64,000 nucleotides of DNA from Micromonospora tulbaghiae (GCF_900091605.1 NZ_FMCQ01000001.1:1059641-1123640); one strand, 5' to 3'; shown: positions 29,004-40,856, numbered from the stretch's first letter. Translations and numbers: made by a program. The notes: a model not told the origin generated them from the letters alone.

Positions 29004-30032
29004 TCAGCCCCGCTCGACGGCGTGCCGACCCGGCTTCGGCCGCCGGTGGGCGCGGAAGACGGTCGCGGTGAGCAGACCGGCCAGCCCGGCGACCACCCAG
29101 ACCAGCAGCCCGGTCAGCGCCCACCCACCGCCGCGCCAGTCGAAGTAGATCGCCGATTTGAACAGGTCGGTGGCCAGACCGGGCACGTTCCAGCGGTGCA
29201 TCCCGCGCAGGAACGGCGGCAGGAACTCGGGCGCGTAGATGCCGCCGGATCCGGGGTTGCCGAGCACGACGAGCAGCAGGATCACGATGCCGGTGCCGAG
29301 CAGCCCGAGCCAGCCCTGCACGGCGGCCGCGACCATCCCGGCCGCGAACGCGGCGAGCGCGCCGACCACCGCGACCGTCGCCACGCGGTCGGAGAACACG
29401 CCCAGGACCGGCCCGACCAGGATCGCCCCGATGACGCCGAGCAGGATCGCGTGCACCGCGAGCGTGGCGATCCGCAGCCCGGCCCGGCGCAGGTCACGCG
29501 GGCTCGTGCCGAGCGAGATGCCGAGCGCCGTGGACGCCAGGTAGCCGCCGAGCACCACGCCGACGGCCAGGTAGAACGGGACCAGGCCGCGCGGGTCGTC
29601 GGCGGAGACCGGCACGTCGTCGGTGACCTGAAGCGGCACCCCGGCCTGCCGGGCCGCCTCGGTGAACACCTCGGTGACGAGTTCGGTGGCGGCGGGCGCG
29701 CCCGCGCTGGCGGTGGCGAGCGTCAGGCCACCCTCCGGGGCGGAGCTGAGCACCGCGTACACCGACCGGTCGTTGAGGCCGTCCTCGGCGGCGCCGCGGC
29801 TGTCGTACCCGACGGGTTTGATCACGTCGGTGCGGGCGCGGACGGCGGACATCACGGCCTGGGCCTGCTGGTCGCCGGCGACGACGGCGACCGGCACGTC
29901 GCGCGGGTCCGGCTTGTGCAGCGCGCCGACGTAGGCGGCGATGAACGCGCTCGCCAGCGCCAGGGTGCCGAGGATCAGCGCCGCCGTGCGGGGCAGCCAG
30001 TCCCGGGTACGCAGCTCCGGCTCGTCGTCCAC
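29004..30032 (-). CDS. ABC-2/YhgE-Pip-like membrane protein
   Basis: A 342-residue integral membrane protein. One helix near the amino terminus (about 17-37) is followed by an extracytoplasmic domain of about 120 residues with VPVAVVAGDQQAQAVMSAVR and LNDRSVYAVLSS, a layout shared with YhgE/Pip and ABC-2-type permeases. Five or so further helices lie between residues 150 and 325. Transport role and substrate unknown; no ATPase partner is adjacent. GTG 30032 is preceded at six bases by TAGGCT on the minus strand. Confidence 0.8.
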   Translation of the reverse strand: MDDEPELRTRDWLPRTAALILGTLALASAFIAAYVGALHKPDPRDVPVAVVAGDQQAQAVMSAVRARTDVIKPVGYDSRGAAEDGLNDRSVYAVLSSAPEGGLTLATASAGAPAATELVTEVFTEAARQAGVPLQVTDDVPVSADDPRGLVPFYLAVGVVLGGYLASTALGISLGTSPRDLRRAGLRIATLAVHAILLGVIGAILVGPVLGVFSDRVATVAVVGALAAFAAGMVAAAVQGWLGLLGTGIVILLLVVLGNPGSGGIYAPEFLPPFLRGMHRWNVPGLATDLFKSAIYFDWRGGGWALTGLLVWVVAGLAGLLTATVFRAHRRPKPGRHAVERG

Positions 30033-30038
30033 GGCCTC

Positions 30039-30044
30039 AGCCTA
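30039..30044 (-). promoter_or_regulatory. -10 element TAGGCT (minus strand)
   Basis: TAGGCT on the minus strand lies six bases before GTG 30032, the same leaderless layout as on the other side of this divergent region. Confidence 0.5.
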
Positions 30045-30104
30045 TTGCGGTCATATGCCCGGCTCATGGGGTTTCGTCCGGCGAAAACCGCTGGTCCGGG
30101 CCGA

Positions 30105-30110
30105 TAGCGT
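30105..30110 (+). promoter_or_regulatory. -10 element TAGCGT
   Basis: TAGCGT lies six bases before ATG 30117. With 30039-30044 it makes a back-to-back pair of leaderless promoters 60 bases apart. Confidence 0.5.
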
Positions 30111-30116
30111 CGGACC

Positions 30117-31157
30117 ATGACGGTGCCTGTCTATCCCGCCAAACCGAAGCCGGGCGACCGCGTCGCGGTCGTCTCACCCTCCGCCGGCCTGCCAGGTCTC
30201 TTCCCCCACGTGTACGAGCTGGGCCTGCGCCGCCTCCGCGACGAGCTGGGGCTGGAACCGGTGGAGTATCCGACCACCCGGATCATGGGCGCCGACCCGC
30301 GCGACCGGGCACGTGACCTGACCGCCGCGTTCGCCGACCCGACGATCACCGCCGTGCTGGCCACAGTCGGCGGGGACGACCTGATCACCGTCACGCCCTA
30401 CCTGGACGACGACGTGCTGCGGGCCAACCCGAAGCCGTACTTCGGCTACTCGGACAACACCAACGTGCTCAACCACCTGTACCGGCTGGGCGTGGTCGGC
30501 TACCACGGCGGCTCGGTGCTGGTGCACCTCGGGCGCTCCGGCAAGCCGCACCCGCTCACGCTCGACTCGCTGCGCGCCGCGCTGTTCACCTCCGGCTGGT
30601 ACGAGCTGACCGCCGCCCCCGAGTGGGGGGACGAGCCGTGCGACTGGCGTGACCCGGCCACGCTGGCCGAGGAGCCGCCGATGTACCCGTCCGAGGGCTG
30701 GCGCTGGCACGGCCCGGCCCGGGTGGTGCAGGGCCGGACGTGGGGCGGCTGCCTGGAGATCGTGCACTGGCTGATGGCGACCGACCGGGTTCCGCAGGCC
30801 GCCGACCTGGCCGGATCGGTGCTGGTGCTGGAGACGTCCAACGAGCTGCCGCCCGCGCAGGAGGTCTTCCGGATCGTGCGGAACATGGGCGAGCGGGGTC
30901 TGCTCGCCGCCGTCCCGGCGATCGTGGTCGGCCGCCCCAAGGCGTGGGACTTCGGCCGGCCGCACTCCGTCGCGGAGCGGCTGGTTTGGGCCGCCGACCA
31001 GCGGGAGGCGATCCTGTCGGCACTCGGGCCGTACGCCGCCGACCCGGTCGTGGTGTTCGACGTCGACCTGGGCCACACCGACCCGCAGCTGATCATCCCG
31101 TACGGCGGCGAGATCCGCGTCGACGCGGCCGAGCGCCGCATCGCCGTGCGCTACTGA
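30117..31157 (+). CDS. S66 family peptidase (LD-carboxypeptidase/MccF-like)
   Basis: A 346-residue cytosolic serine peptidase of family S66. The amino-terminal block VAVVSPSAG and AVLATVGGDDLITVTPYLD fit the fold. The nucleophile Ser is in YFGYSDNTNVLNHL (about residue 112), and the triad His is in DVDLGHTDPQLIIPYGG (about 320), with the Glu likely in VLVLETSNELPPAQE. Family members either recycle murein tetrapeptides (LdcA) or detoxify microcin C-like conjugates (MccF). The GYSDNT form is closer to MccF, so resistance to aminoacyl-nucleotide-type compounds is possible. Confidence 0.9.
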   Translation: MTVPVYPAKPKPGDRVAVVSPSAGLPGLFPHVYELGLRRLRDELGLEPVEYPTTRIMGADPRDRARDLTAAFADPTITAVLATVGGDDLITVTPYLDDDVLRANPKPYFGYSDNTNVLNHLYRLGVVGYHGGSVLVHLGRSGKPHPLTLDSLRAALFTSGWYELTAAPEWGDEPCDWRDPATLAEEPPMYPSEGWRWHGPARVVQGRTWGGCLEIVHWLMATDRVPQAADLAGSVLVLETSNELPPAQEVFRIVRNMGERGLLAAVPAIVVGRPKAWDFGRPHSVAERLVWAADQREAILSALGPYAADPVVVFDVDLGHTDPQLIIPYGGEIRVDAAERRIAVRY

Positions 31158-31215
31158 GCCCGCACGAATTTACCTGCGCCGGAGCGTCGAACTCGGCCGC
31201 GCCGCTACTCACCCG

Positions 31216-31360
31216 CCGCTCCATCGGCTGGGTGGAACGTCATGGGTGTCTCCGGCCTGCTTTGGCACCCATGACGTTCCACCCACCGCCGCTTCACCGG
31301 CTGAGTGGAACGTCATGGGCGCCTCTGGCGTGGTGTGGCACCCGTGGCGCTCCACCCACC
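31216..31360. repeat. Tandemly duplicated palindrome, family D
   Basis: Two 72-base units, 31216-31287 and 31289-31360, form a direct repeat, and each unit is itself a hairpin. Unit 1 has a perfect 19-bp stem (31230-31248 with 31266-31284; arm GGGTGGAACGTCATGGGTG). Unit 2 has the same stem with five mismatches (arms about 31302-31320 and 31339-31357), all transitions. It fills the gap between the S66 peptidase and the convergent cyclase gene. Confidence 0.85.
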
Positions 31361-31395
31361 ACCTTGGGCGGGACGACCCGCTGGCGGGTGCGGGA

Positions 31396-32301
31396 TCACA
31401 AGACGGCGAAGGCGCGCACCGGGAACGTGCCCATGCCGGCCACTCGCGGCGGGGCGGCGGTGAACCGGAAGCCGGTCGGGGGCAGCGCGTCCAGGCCGGT
31501 CAGGTGCTCCACGATCGGCACGCCGGCAGCCAGCAGACCGGTGTGCGCCGGCCGCTGACCGGCCGCCGCCGGAGTCATGTCGTCGATGTTGATCGAGTCG
31601 ATGCCGACGAGTGCCGCGCCCGCCTCGGCCAGCCACTGCGCGCCGTCACCGGTCAGGTAGGGCGCCTCCGGAGCGGCGTACGCGTCGGTGCCGAAGTGCG
31701 CGTCCCAGCCGGTGTGCAGCAGCACCGCGCACCCGGCCACGTCGTACGGGGCGAGCATCAGCCGGTCCACCGCCCGCGTACCGGCCGGCACGCGTACCAC
31801 CAGGCCGGGCAGGTCGGCGAGGCGGTCCAGCGGCACCCCGGTCAGGTCCGGGCCGTCGGCGAAGCGGTGCGACGGCGTGTCCACGTACGTGCCGGTGTTG
31901 GCGATCATGTTGATCCGCGCGACGTGGAACTCGACACCCGGCGCGTACCGCCCCCGGGACGCCTCCCGGGTGAGCCACTCGGTGATCGCCGGTCCGGGCC
32001 AGCCGGGCAGCGTGACCATGCCTTCGGTGATCACGTGACTCAGCTCGACGACACGCCGCCCGCCACCGCCGGCCGGGGCGGCCACCCCGCGCCCGCCCTT
32101 GTGCGGCTCCTCGACGATGCTCCGGTTGGTGATCCGTACCTCGCCGACCATGAGCAGCCCGAGGTGCCGGACCAGCAGCGCGGCCACCTCGTCGTCGGTG
32201 ACGTCCGGGTGCGGCACGTCCAGCCGGAACCCGTCGGTGCGCAGACCGCCCCCGTTTGCGAAAACCACCTCGGCGTCGAAGACCGCCCGATACTCGACCA
32301 T
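31396..32301 (-). CDS. Cyclase/kynurenine-formamidase-like hydrolase with extra N-terminal domain
   Basis: A 301-residue protein in two parts. Residues about 1-72 (YRAVFDAEVVFANGGGLRTD onward) form a small domain that I do not recognise. Residues about 85-300 are a cyclase-family (PF04199-type) metal-dependent hydrolase with VVELSHVITEGMVTLPGWPG. Its variant metal motif is NTGTYVDTPSHRFADG in place of the usual HxGTHxDxPxH. VGIDSINIDDMT and GVPIVEHLTGLD are also typical. The substrate is unknown; an amide or lactone is likely. ATG 32301 is chosen; the upstream frame to 32397 lacks support. Confidence 0.82.
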   Translation of the reverse strand: MVEYRAVFDAEVVFANGGGLRTDGFRLDVPHPDVTDDEVAALLVRHLGLLMVGEVRITNRSIVEEPHKGGRGVAAPAGGGGRRVVELSHVITEGMVTLPGWPGPAITEWLTREASRGRYAPGVEFHVARINMIANTGTYVDTPSHRFADGPDLTGVPLDRLADLPGLVVRVPAGTRAVDRLMLAPYDVAGCAVLLHTGWDAHFGTDAYAAPEAPYLTGDGAQWLAEAGAALVGIDSINIDDMTPAAAGQRPAHTGLLAAGVPIVEHLTGLDALPPTGFRFTAAPPRVAGMGTFPVRAFAVL

Positions 32302-32379
32302 CCGCCCACCGCACCACGCCTCCTCGCGAGGCGTCAAGATCCGCAAGCTGGGCGGGCCCGGATTGTCGGGAGAGGGGGA

Positions 32380-32385
32380 TAGGCT
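32380..32385 (+). promoter_or_regulatory. -10 element TAGGCT upstream of mfd
   Basis: TAGGCT lies six bases before GTG 32392, which begins a 19-codon ORF directly upstream of mfd. It indicates transcript initiation near 32392. Confidence 0.5.
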
Positions 32386-32391
32386 CGGACG

Positions 32392-32451
32392 GTGCACCCC
32401 CCGTCCGGCTGGACGCGGGGTCGTCGTCGTGTGTCGATCCGCTGGAAGTGA
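32392..32451 (+). CDS. Candidate leaderless 19-residue leader peptide of mfd
   Basis: GTG 32392 to TGA 32451 encodes the peptide MHPPSGWTRGRRRVSIRWK, six bases after a -10-like TAGGCT and six bases before the mfd ATG. It is basic and has two Trp and five Arg codons. It could be an attenuator-like or coupling leader, or just 5' untranslated sequence. No ribosome site is seen before the mfd ATG, which favours coupling. Confidence 0.35.
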   Translation: MHPPSGWTRGRRRVSIRWK

Positions 32452-32457
32452 TCACTG

Positions 32458-36120
<3,663 letters not shown>

Positions 36121-36167
36121 GGTGGGCGGAGTCACAGGTCCGTACTCGCCGTGAGAGAGTGACCCTC

Positions 36168-36938
36168 ATGCGTGCTCGCCGTTCCCTCGTCGCCGTCAGC
36201 GTCGCGGCCCTTGCCGCGCTCTCTCTCGCCGCCTGTGGCCGCTCCGCCCCGGACGTCGCCGCGTACGTCGGCGACACCCGGTATTCCGTCGACCGGGTCG
36301 ACGCGATCTACGAGGACGCGCAGCGGCAGTACGCGGACGCCGTCCGTAGCCAGGCGCCGCAGACGCCGTCGCCGGCGGAGCTGCGGTCCCCGGTGACCCG
36401 GCAGGACGTGCTGAACCTGCTGGTCGCGATCGACCTGGGCAAGCGCGTGGCGGCCGACAAGGGCCTCCAGGTCACCGACCAGATCTCCCCGGAGCAGATC
36501 CAGCAGGCGCTCCGCATGCCGGCGACCACCGAGTACACGAAGCTGTGGGGCGAGTGGGTCGACCTCTCCGGCACGCTCCAGCAGAGCCTGCCCCCGGCCG
36601 ACCTCAGCGACGAGTCCCTGATGGCCGTCTACCACGCCATCGAGAAGACCGGGGCGATCCAGCCGGGCCTGACCGTCGACCAGGTCCGGCAGGCGTTCGG
36701 CGAGGCCGGGTTCGTCCGTACCGCCACCGCGCTCAGCAGCGCGCTGCAGGAGCAGTCCGAGAAGTCGGACGTCCGCGTCAACCCCCGATTCGGCGTGACG
36801 GGCGTGCCGTCGCTGGTCAACACCGGCCAGTCGTTCGTCTTCTACTCCCTGCCGTACGTCGACCAGGACGGCCCGGTCACCGACATCTCGACGCCGGAGG
36901 CGCCGGCCGGTGACTCGCCGGCTCCCGGAGCCGTATGA
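36168..36938 (+). CDS. SurA-like lipoprotein
   Basis: A 256-residue exported lipoprotein. The signal peptide SLVAVSVAALAALSLAACG has a good lipobox (LAAC, Cys at residue 23). The rest is mainly helical and resembles the SurA amino-terminal chaperone region (VAAYVGDTRYSVDRVDAIYE, then LNLLVAIDLGKRVAADKG). No parvulin PPIase domain is obvious, so a chaperone rather than isomerase role is likely. ATG 36168 is chosen for the signal peptide; the in-frame ATG 36117, which overlaps the mfd stop, would add 17 basic residues. It ends in an ATGA overlap with mazG. Confidence 0.82.
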   Translation: MRARRSLVAVSVAALAALSLAACGRSAPDVAAYVGDTRYSVDRVDAIYEDAQRQYADAVRSQAPQTPSPAELRSPVTRQDVLNLLVAIDLGKRVAADKGLQVTDQISPEQIQQALRMPATTEYTKLWGEWVDLSGTLQQSLPPADLSDESLMAVYHAIEKTGAIQPGLTVDQVRQAFGEAGFVRTATALSSALQEQSEKSDVRVNPRFGVTGVPSLVNTGQSFVFYSLPYVDQDGPVTDISTPEAPAGDSPAPGAV

Positions 36939-37924
36939 CCGCCCGGATCGTCCTGCTCGTCACCTCACCCCGGCTGCCCGCCGGCCTGCTGACCTCGGCC
37001 GCCTGGGACGCCGTACGCTCCGCGCCGGTCCTCGCCGGTGCGGAGAGCGAGCTGACCCGGGCGGTCCGGATGGCCGGCGCCGAGGTGAGCGTGGTGACCG
37101 AGGGCGCGACCCAGGCGCTGCTCGACGCCGCCGCCGCGCACGGCGGCGCGGTGTGGCTGGCCGGCCCGGCCGGGGACGAGACGCTGGCCCGTGAGCTGGG
37201 GCTGCGGCTGGCCCGCGAGCCCGGCCTGGCCGAGCTGGAGCTGATGTACGGCTCGTGGGATCCACCCGGCGCCCGGCTGCTCGACGCGGTAGAGGTGATG
37301 GACCGGCTGGCCTCCCCGGGTGGCGATCCGTGGAAGCGGGCGCAGACCCACCGCACCCTGGCCGGTTTCCTGCTGGAGGAGTGCTACGAGGCGTACGACG
37401 CGATCAGCGCCGACGACACCGACGCGCTCCGCGAGGAACTGGGCGACGTGCTGCTCCAGGTGCTGCTGCACGCCCGGCTGGCGGAGAACCTGCCGGACGG
37501 CAAGAGCTGGACCGTCGACGACGTCGCGGGCACGCTGGTCGACAAGATGGTGCGGCGCAACCCGCACGTGTTCTCCGGCGAGCCGGCCGGCTCGATCGAG
37601 GAGATCGAGGCGAACTGGGAACGGATCAAGCGGGCCGAGAAGACCCGCGAATCGGTGCTGGACGGCATCGCGCTGAGCCAGCCCGCGCTCTCGCTGGCCG
37701 CGAAGGTCCTGGACCGGGCCGGCCGGGTCGGCCTCGCCGTACCGCCGCCGCTGGCCGAGTCGCAGGTCGACCCGGAGGCCCGGCTCGGCGCGAGCCTGCT
37801 GGCCACTGTCGCCGCCGCCCGCCAGGCCGGCATCGACCCCGAGGCCGCGCTGCGGCGGGCCACCTTGGCGTACGCCGAAGCGATCCGAGCCGCCGAACGC
37901 ACCACCCCCAACCACCCCACCTGA
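36935..37924 (+). CDS. mazG: Nucleoside triphosphate pyrophosphohydrolase MazG
   Basis: A 329-residue MazG that hydrolyses (deoxy)nucleoside triphosphates to monophosphates and pyrophosphate, a house-cleaning function. After an amino-terminal region of about 105 residues, the MazG domain carries the metal-binding EECYEAYDAI and EELGDVLLQVLLHARL pair (EExxE and ExxxD, about residues 148-180), with VRRNPHVFSGEPAGS in the expected position. ATG 36935 overlaps the upstream stop by four bases, so the two are coupled. The same order (mfd, mazG, then eno) occurs in mycobacteria. Confidence 0.94.
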   Translation: MTARIVLLVTSPRLPAGLLTSAAWDAVRSAPVLAGAESELTRAVRMAGAEVSVVTEGATQALLDAAAAHGGAVWLAGPAGDETLARELGLRLAREPGLAELELMYGSWDPPGARLLDAVEVMDRLASPGGDPWKRAQTHRTLAGFLLEECYEAYDAISADDTDALREELGDVLLQVLLHARLAENLPDGKSWTVDDVAGTLVDKMVRRNPHVFSGEPAGSIEEIEANWERIKRAEKTRESVLDGIALSQPALSLAAKVLDRAGRVGLAVPPPLAESQVDPEARLGASLLATVAAARQAGIDPEAALRRATLAYAEAIRAAERTTPNHPT

Positions 37925-37943
37925 CCAAAGCCCTCCCCGCCCC

Positions 37944-38014
37944 GCGATCTTGCACTTGTGGCCCCATGGATGTCGCGAATGCCCCATCCATCGGGGCACA
38001 AAGTGCAAGATCGC
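37944..38014. repeat. Intergenic palindrome, family A copy 2
   Basis: Arms 37944-37965 and 37993-38014 pair over about 22 bases with two one-base shifts. The shared tip GCGATCTTGCACTT matches family A copy 1 at 4417. An inner hairpin ATGGAT/ATCCAT (37966-37971, 37986-37991) caps it. It lies 20 bases after mazG and may terminate that operon. Confidence 0.8.
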
Positions 38015-38077
38015 CGCAGATGGCTGTCCCGCCTCCCGGTAGGCGAGATAGCAGTCCACATCCCGGACTCCGCTGGA

Positions 38078-38125
38078 GATCTTGGTAGGAAAGGGCCCCT
38101 ATGGGGGCCGTTTCGTACCAAGATC
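38078..38125. repeat. Intergenic palindrome, family B copy 1
   Basis: Arms 38078-38099 and 38104-38125 pair at 20 of 22 positions around a four-base loop; the outer arm reads GATCTTGGTAGGAAAGGGCC. It is the middle of three unrelated palindromes in this 388-base gap. Confidence 0.8.
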
Positions 38126-38158
38126 CACGGCCCGCCTGGGGTGTGGCGCTCGCGGCGG

Positions 38159-38215
38159 TGATCAAGGAGTTTGTGTCGGGATTGGACGCTGACGGGGACA
38201 CAAACTCCTTGATCA
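38159..38215. repeat. Intergenic palindrome, family C copy 1
   Basis: A perfect 19-bp stem, TGATCAAGGAGTTTGTGTC (38159-38177) with its complement at 38197-38215, and a 19-base loop. A diverged copy is at 45796-45853. After it, 38221-38300 is a G-rich run of GCGGGGAGGC-like units with no gene that I can support. Confidence 0.85.
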
Positions 38216-38300
38216 ACGCGGGGAAGCGGCGCGGGGAGGCGACGCGGGGAGGCGGCGCGAGGTGGCGGCGCGGGGAGGAGGGAGGGAAGGGGGCGGTCGG

Positions 38301-38306
38301 TAGGGT
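38301..38306 (+). promoter_or_regulatory. -10 element TAGGGT
   Basis: TAGGGT lies six bases before ATG 38313, the recurring leaderless arrangement. Confidence 0.5.
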
Positions 38307-38312
38307 CGGGGG

Positions 38313-39932
38313 ATGGAGACGTTTGGGCCGCTGGCGGAGCGGATCGTGGAGGCGTTGCTGGAGAGCCGGCCCGGGTTGGCCACCTCCGCCGGGGACCACC
38401 GGTACGACGACCGGCTGCCCGATCTCTCCGCCGACGCCCTCGCCGTCGACCAGGCGATGCTGAAGGATGCGGCCGACGCGCTCGCGGAGATCGACCCGGA
38501 CGCGCTCGACCCGGCGGAGAGCGTCGACCACGCGCTGCTCTCCAGTCTCGTCGACCGGGGTCTGTTCGAGGCCACCGAGATCCGCAGTCACGAGTGGGAT
38601 CCGCTGCGCCACAATCCGGGGCCGCTGCTGCACGCCCTGCTGGCCCGGCCCTTCGCCCCGGCCGAGGAGCGCCTGATCAGCCTGGCCGGGCGTCTGTCGG
38701 CCGTACCCGATGCGCTGTCGACGGCGCGCGCGACGCTGCGGGACATGCCGCGGGTCCACGCGGAGACGGCGGTCGGGCAGTTCACCGGCACGGCGGCGCT
38801 GATCCGCGACGAGGTGCCCGGGCTGCTGGCCGAGGCGCCGGCGCTGCGCGACCGGGTCGGCCCGGCGGCCACCGAGGCGATCGCCGCGCTGGAGGAGTTC
38901 GTGGCCTGGCTGCGGCAGGGCCTGGCCGCCGATGCCGGCCCGGGGCGTGACCCGCGGCTGGGCCGGCGGCGGTGGGAGGCGCGGCTGTGGCACACGCTCG
39001 ACACCGAGCTGAGCGCCGCCGAGGTGCAGCGCCGCGCCTGGGCCAACCTCGACCGGGTCACCGAGGAGATCCGCGCGGCGTCGGTCGAGCTGGTCGGTGG
39101 TCCCGCCGACGACGAGACGGTACGCCGGGCGCTGGACCTGCTCGCCGCCGAGCACCCGGACGACGCCACGATCGTCGACCTCGCCTCGGTCACGCTGGAC
39201 GAGGCGAGTGACTTCGTCCGCCACCACGACCTGGTCAGCATGGTCAGCGACCCGTGCGTGATCCAGGAGATGCCGGAGTTCGCGCGGGGCGTGGCGGTGG
39301 CGTACTGCGACTCGCCGGGTCCGCTGGAGACGGCCGACGTACCGACGTTCTACTGCATCTCGCCCACCCCGGCGGACTGGCCGGCGCAGCGGGTCGAGTC
39401 GTTCTACCGCGAGTACAACGACCACATGATCCGCAACCTGACCGTGCACGAGGCGATGCCCGGGCACTTCCTCCAGCTCGCACACGCCCGGCGCTACGAC
39501 GGCCCGACGCGGGTACGCGCGCTCACCGAGTCGGGCGTGTTCGTCGAGGGCTGGGCGGTCTACGCCGAGGAGCTGATGGCCGGGCTCGGCTTCGGCGGGC
39601 TGCCGGTGCGGTTGCAGCAGCTCAAGATGCAGCTCCGGATGACCATCAACGCGCTGCTGGACCAGCTCGTGCACTGCGACGACCTGCCCGAGTCCGAGGC
39701 GATGGCGTTGATGACCGGGCGCGGCTTCCAGGAGGAGGGCGAGGCGGCCGGCAAGTGGCGACGGGCGTTGCTCACCTCGACCCAGCTCTCCACGTACTTC
39801 GTCGGCTACAGCGAGATGGCCGACATCGCCGCCGCCCGGCCGGACGGTGTGCCGCTGCGCGACTGGCACGACGCCATGCTGGCGCACGACTGCCCGCCGC
39901 CGCGCCACCTGCGGACGCTGCTGAGGGTGTGA
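38313..39932 (+). CDS. DUF885 family protein
   Basis: A 539-residue protein of the DUF885 family, predicted metal-dependent peptidase-like proteins. The conserved block NLTVHEAMPGHFLQLAHARR (about residues 376-395) holds an HExxPGH motif, and ESGVFVEGWAVYAEELM follows with a likely third metal ligand (Glu). The amino-terminal half is helical (SAGDHRYDDRLPDLSADAL). No signal peptide, so probably cytosolic. It starts from a leaderless-type promoter after a cluster of palindromes, so it is a separate unit from mazG. It converges on nudC with only three bases between stops. Confidence 0.9.
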   Translation: METFGPLAERIVEALLESRPGLATSAGDHRYDDRLPDLSADALAVDQAMLKDAADALAEIDPDALDPAESVDHALLSSLVDRGLFEATEIRSHEWDPLRHNPGPLLHALLARPFAPAEERLISLAGRLSAVPDALSTARATLRDMPRVHAETAVGQFTGTAALIRDEVPGLLAEAPALRDRVGPAATEAIAALEEFVAWLRQGLAADAGPGRDPRLGRRRWEARLWHTLDTELSAAEVQRRAWANLDRVTEEIRAASVELVGGPADDETVRRALDLLAAEHPDDATIVDLASVTLDEASDFVRHHDLVSMVSDPCVIQEMPEFARGVAVAYCDSPGPLETADVPTFYCISPTPADWPAQRVESFYREYNDHMIRNLTVHEAMPGHFLQLAHARRYDGPTRVRALTESGVFVEGWAVYAEELMAGLGFGGLPVRLQQLKMQLRMTINALLDQLVHCDDLPESEAMALMTGRGFQEEGEAAGKWRRALLTSTQLSTYFVGYSEMADIAAARPDGVPLRDWHDAMLAHDCPPPRHLRTLLRV

Positions 39933-39935
39933 GGG

Positions 39936-40856
39936 TCACCGCCGGGCGGCGACCGCGTCGATCAGCCAGCGCGACAGCGAGTACGCGGGCGGCAGCTCGG
40001 CGGGCAGCGCGTCGGCCGGGAACCAGCGCGCCTCGGTCAGTTCGGTGCCGTCGGCAAGCGGTTCGGCGGCCGGGTCGGTCACCTCGGCGGTGAAACCGGC
40101 GAGCAGCGTGCCCGGCCCGGACAGCGCCCACGGCTGGCTGTCCACGTACACCGGTCGCCGGAGTGTCAGGCCGACCTCCTCGGCGACCTCGCGGTGCACC
40201 GCCGCCTCCAGCGACTCGCCCGCCTCGACGAACCCGGCGACGAGCGCCCACAACCCGGTCGGCCCCTGCGCGTGGCGGACCAGCAGCAGTTCGTCGGCGC
40301 CACCGGCCGGGCCGGGGCGGGTGATCGCGGTCAGCACCGCGACGGACAGCGGCACGAACACGGTCAGTGCGCAGTCCGGGCAGCGCCGCGCGGTCTCGCC
40401 CGGCACGTCGGCCAGCTCGGCCCGGCACGCGCCGCACCACCTGTGCGTACGCCGCCAGGTGACCACGGCGAGCGCCCGCCCGGCCAGGTCGGTGCGGGGT
40501 ACCGGTAGTTCGGCGGCGAGGCCGCGCCAGCTGCGCCACCGGCCGGGCAGCGACTCCGGGTCGGTCACCTCGGCCGCCCACGCCGGAATGCCGTCGAGCG
40601 TGCCGATCGGGGTCCAGGCGAGGTCGCCGGGCAGCGCGCCGATCCGCAGCGGCTGCTCGTCCGGGCCGGTCAGCAGCTTCCGGCCGGCCACCGGCAGCGC
40701 CAGGTCGTCGGGCCGCGGCGGCCGCCCGTGATCGGCCGCGGGCAGGAATCCGATGCCCGGCGGGCGAGCGACAACGGCCCGAGTCCCGGCGCCGGACGAG
40801 GAACCGTCGGTGGCCCGACCTCCGGCACCGGATGCGGAACCTGCGGGCAGGGTCAC
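39936..40856 (-). CDS. nudC: NAD(+) diphosphatase (NudC-like Nudix hydrolase)
   Basis: A 306-residue NudC-type enzyme, which splits NADH/NAD+ (and can remove NAD caps from RNA) to NMN and AMP. It has the zinc-ribbon cysteines CGAC and CPDC (about residues 172-193) and a complete Nudix box (GFVEAGESLEAAVHREVAEE, extended by VGL). The family's SQPWPFPxS motif is altered: here SQPWALSGPGTLL. Specificity may therefore differ. GTG 40856 overlaps the stop of the upstream lipoprotein gene (GTGA). The first 35 residues are low complexity, so a later start is possible. Confidence 0.85.
   Translation of the reverse strand: MTLPAGSASGAGGRATDGSSSGAGTRAVVARPPGIGFLPAADHGRPPRPDDLALPVAGRKLLTGPDEQPLRIGALPGDLAWTPIGTLDGIPAWAAEVTDPESLPGRWRSWRGLAAELPVPRTDLAGRALAVVTWRRTHRWCGACRAELADVPGETARRCPDCALTVFVPLSVAVLTAITRPGPAGGADELLLVRHAQGPTGLWALVAGFVEAGESLEAAVHREVAEEVGLTLRRPVYVDSQPWALSGPGTLLAGFTAEVTDPAAEPLADGTELTEARWFPADALPAELPPAYSLSRWLIDAVAARR

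Noticed and set aside
38221..38300. G-rich repetitive run considered as a gene or repeat array
   Set aside because: Units such as GCGGGGAGG are irregular in length and spacing; there is no start codon with a ribosome site and no CRISPR-like periodicity.
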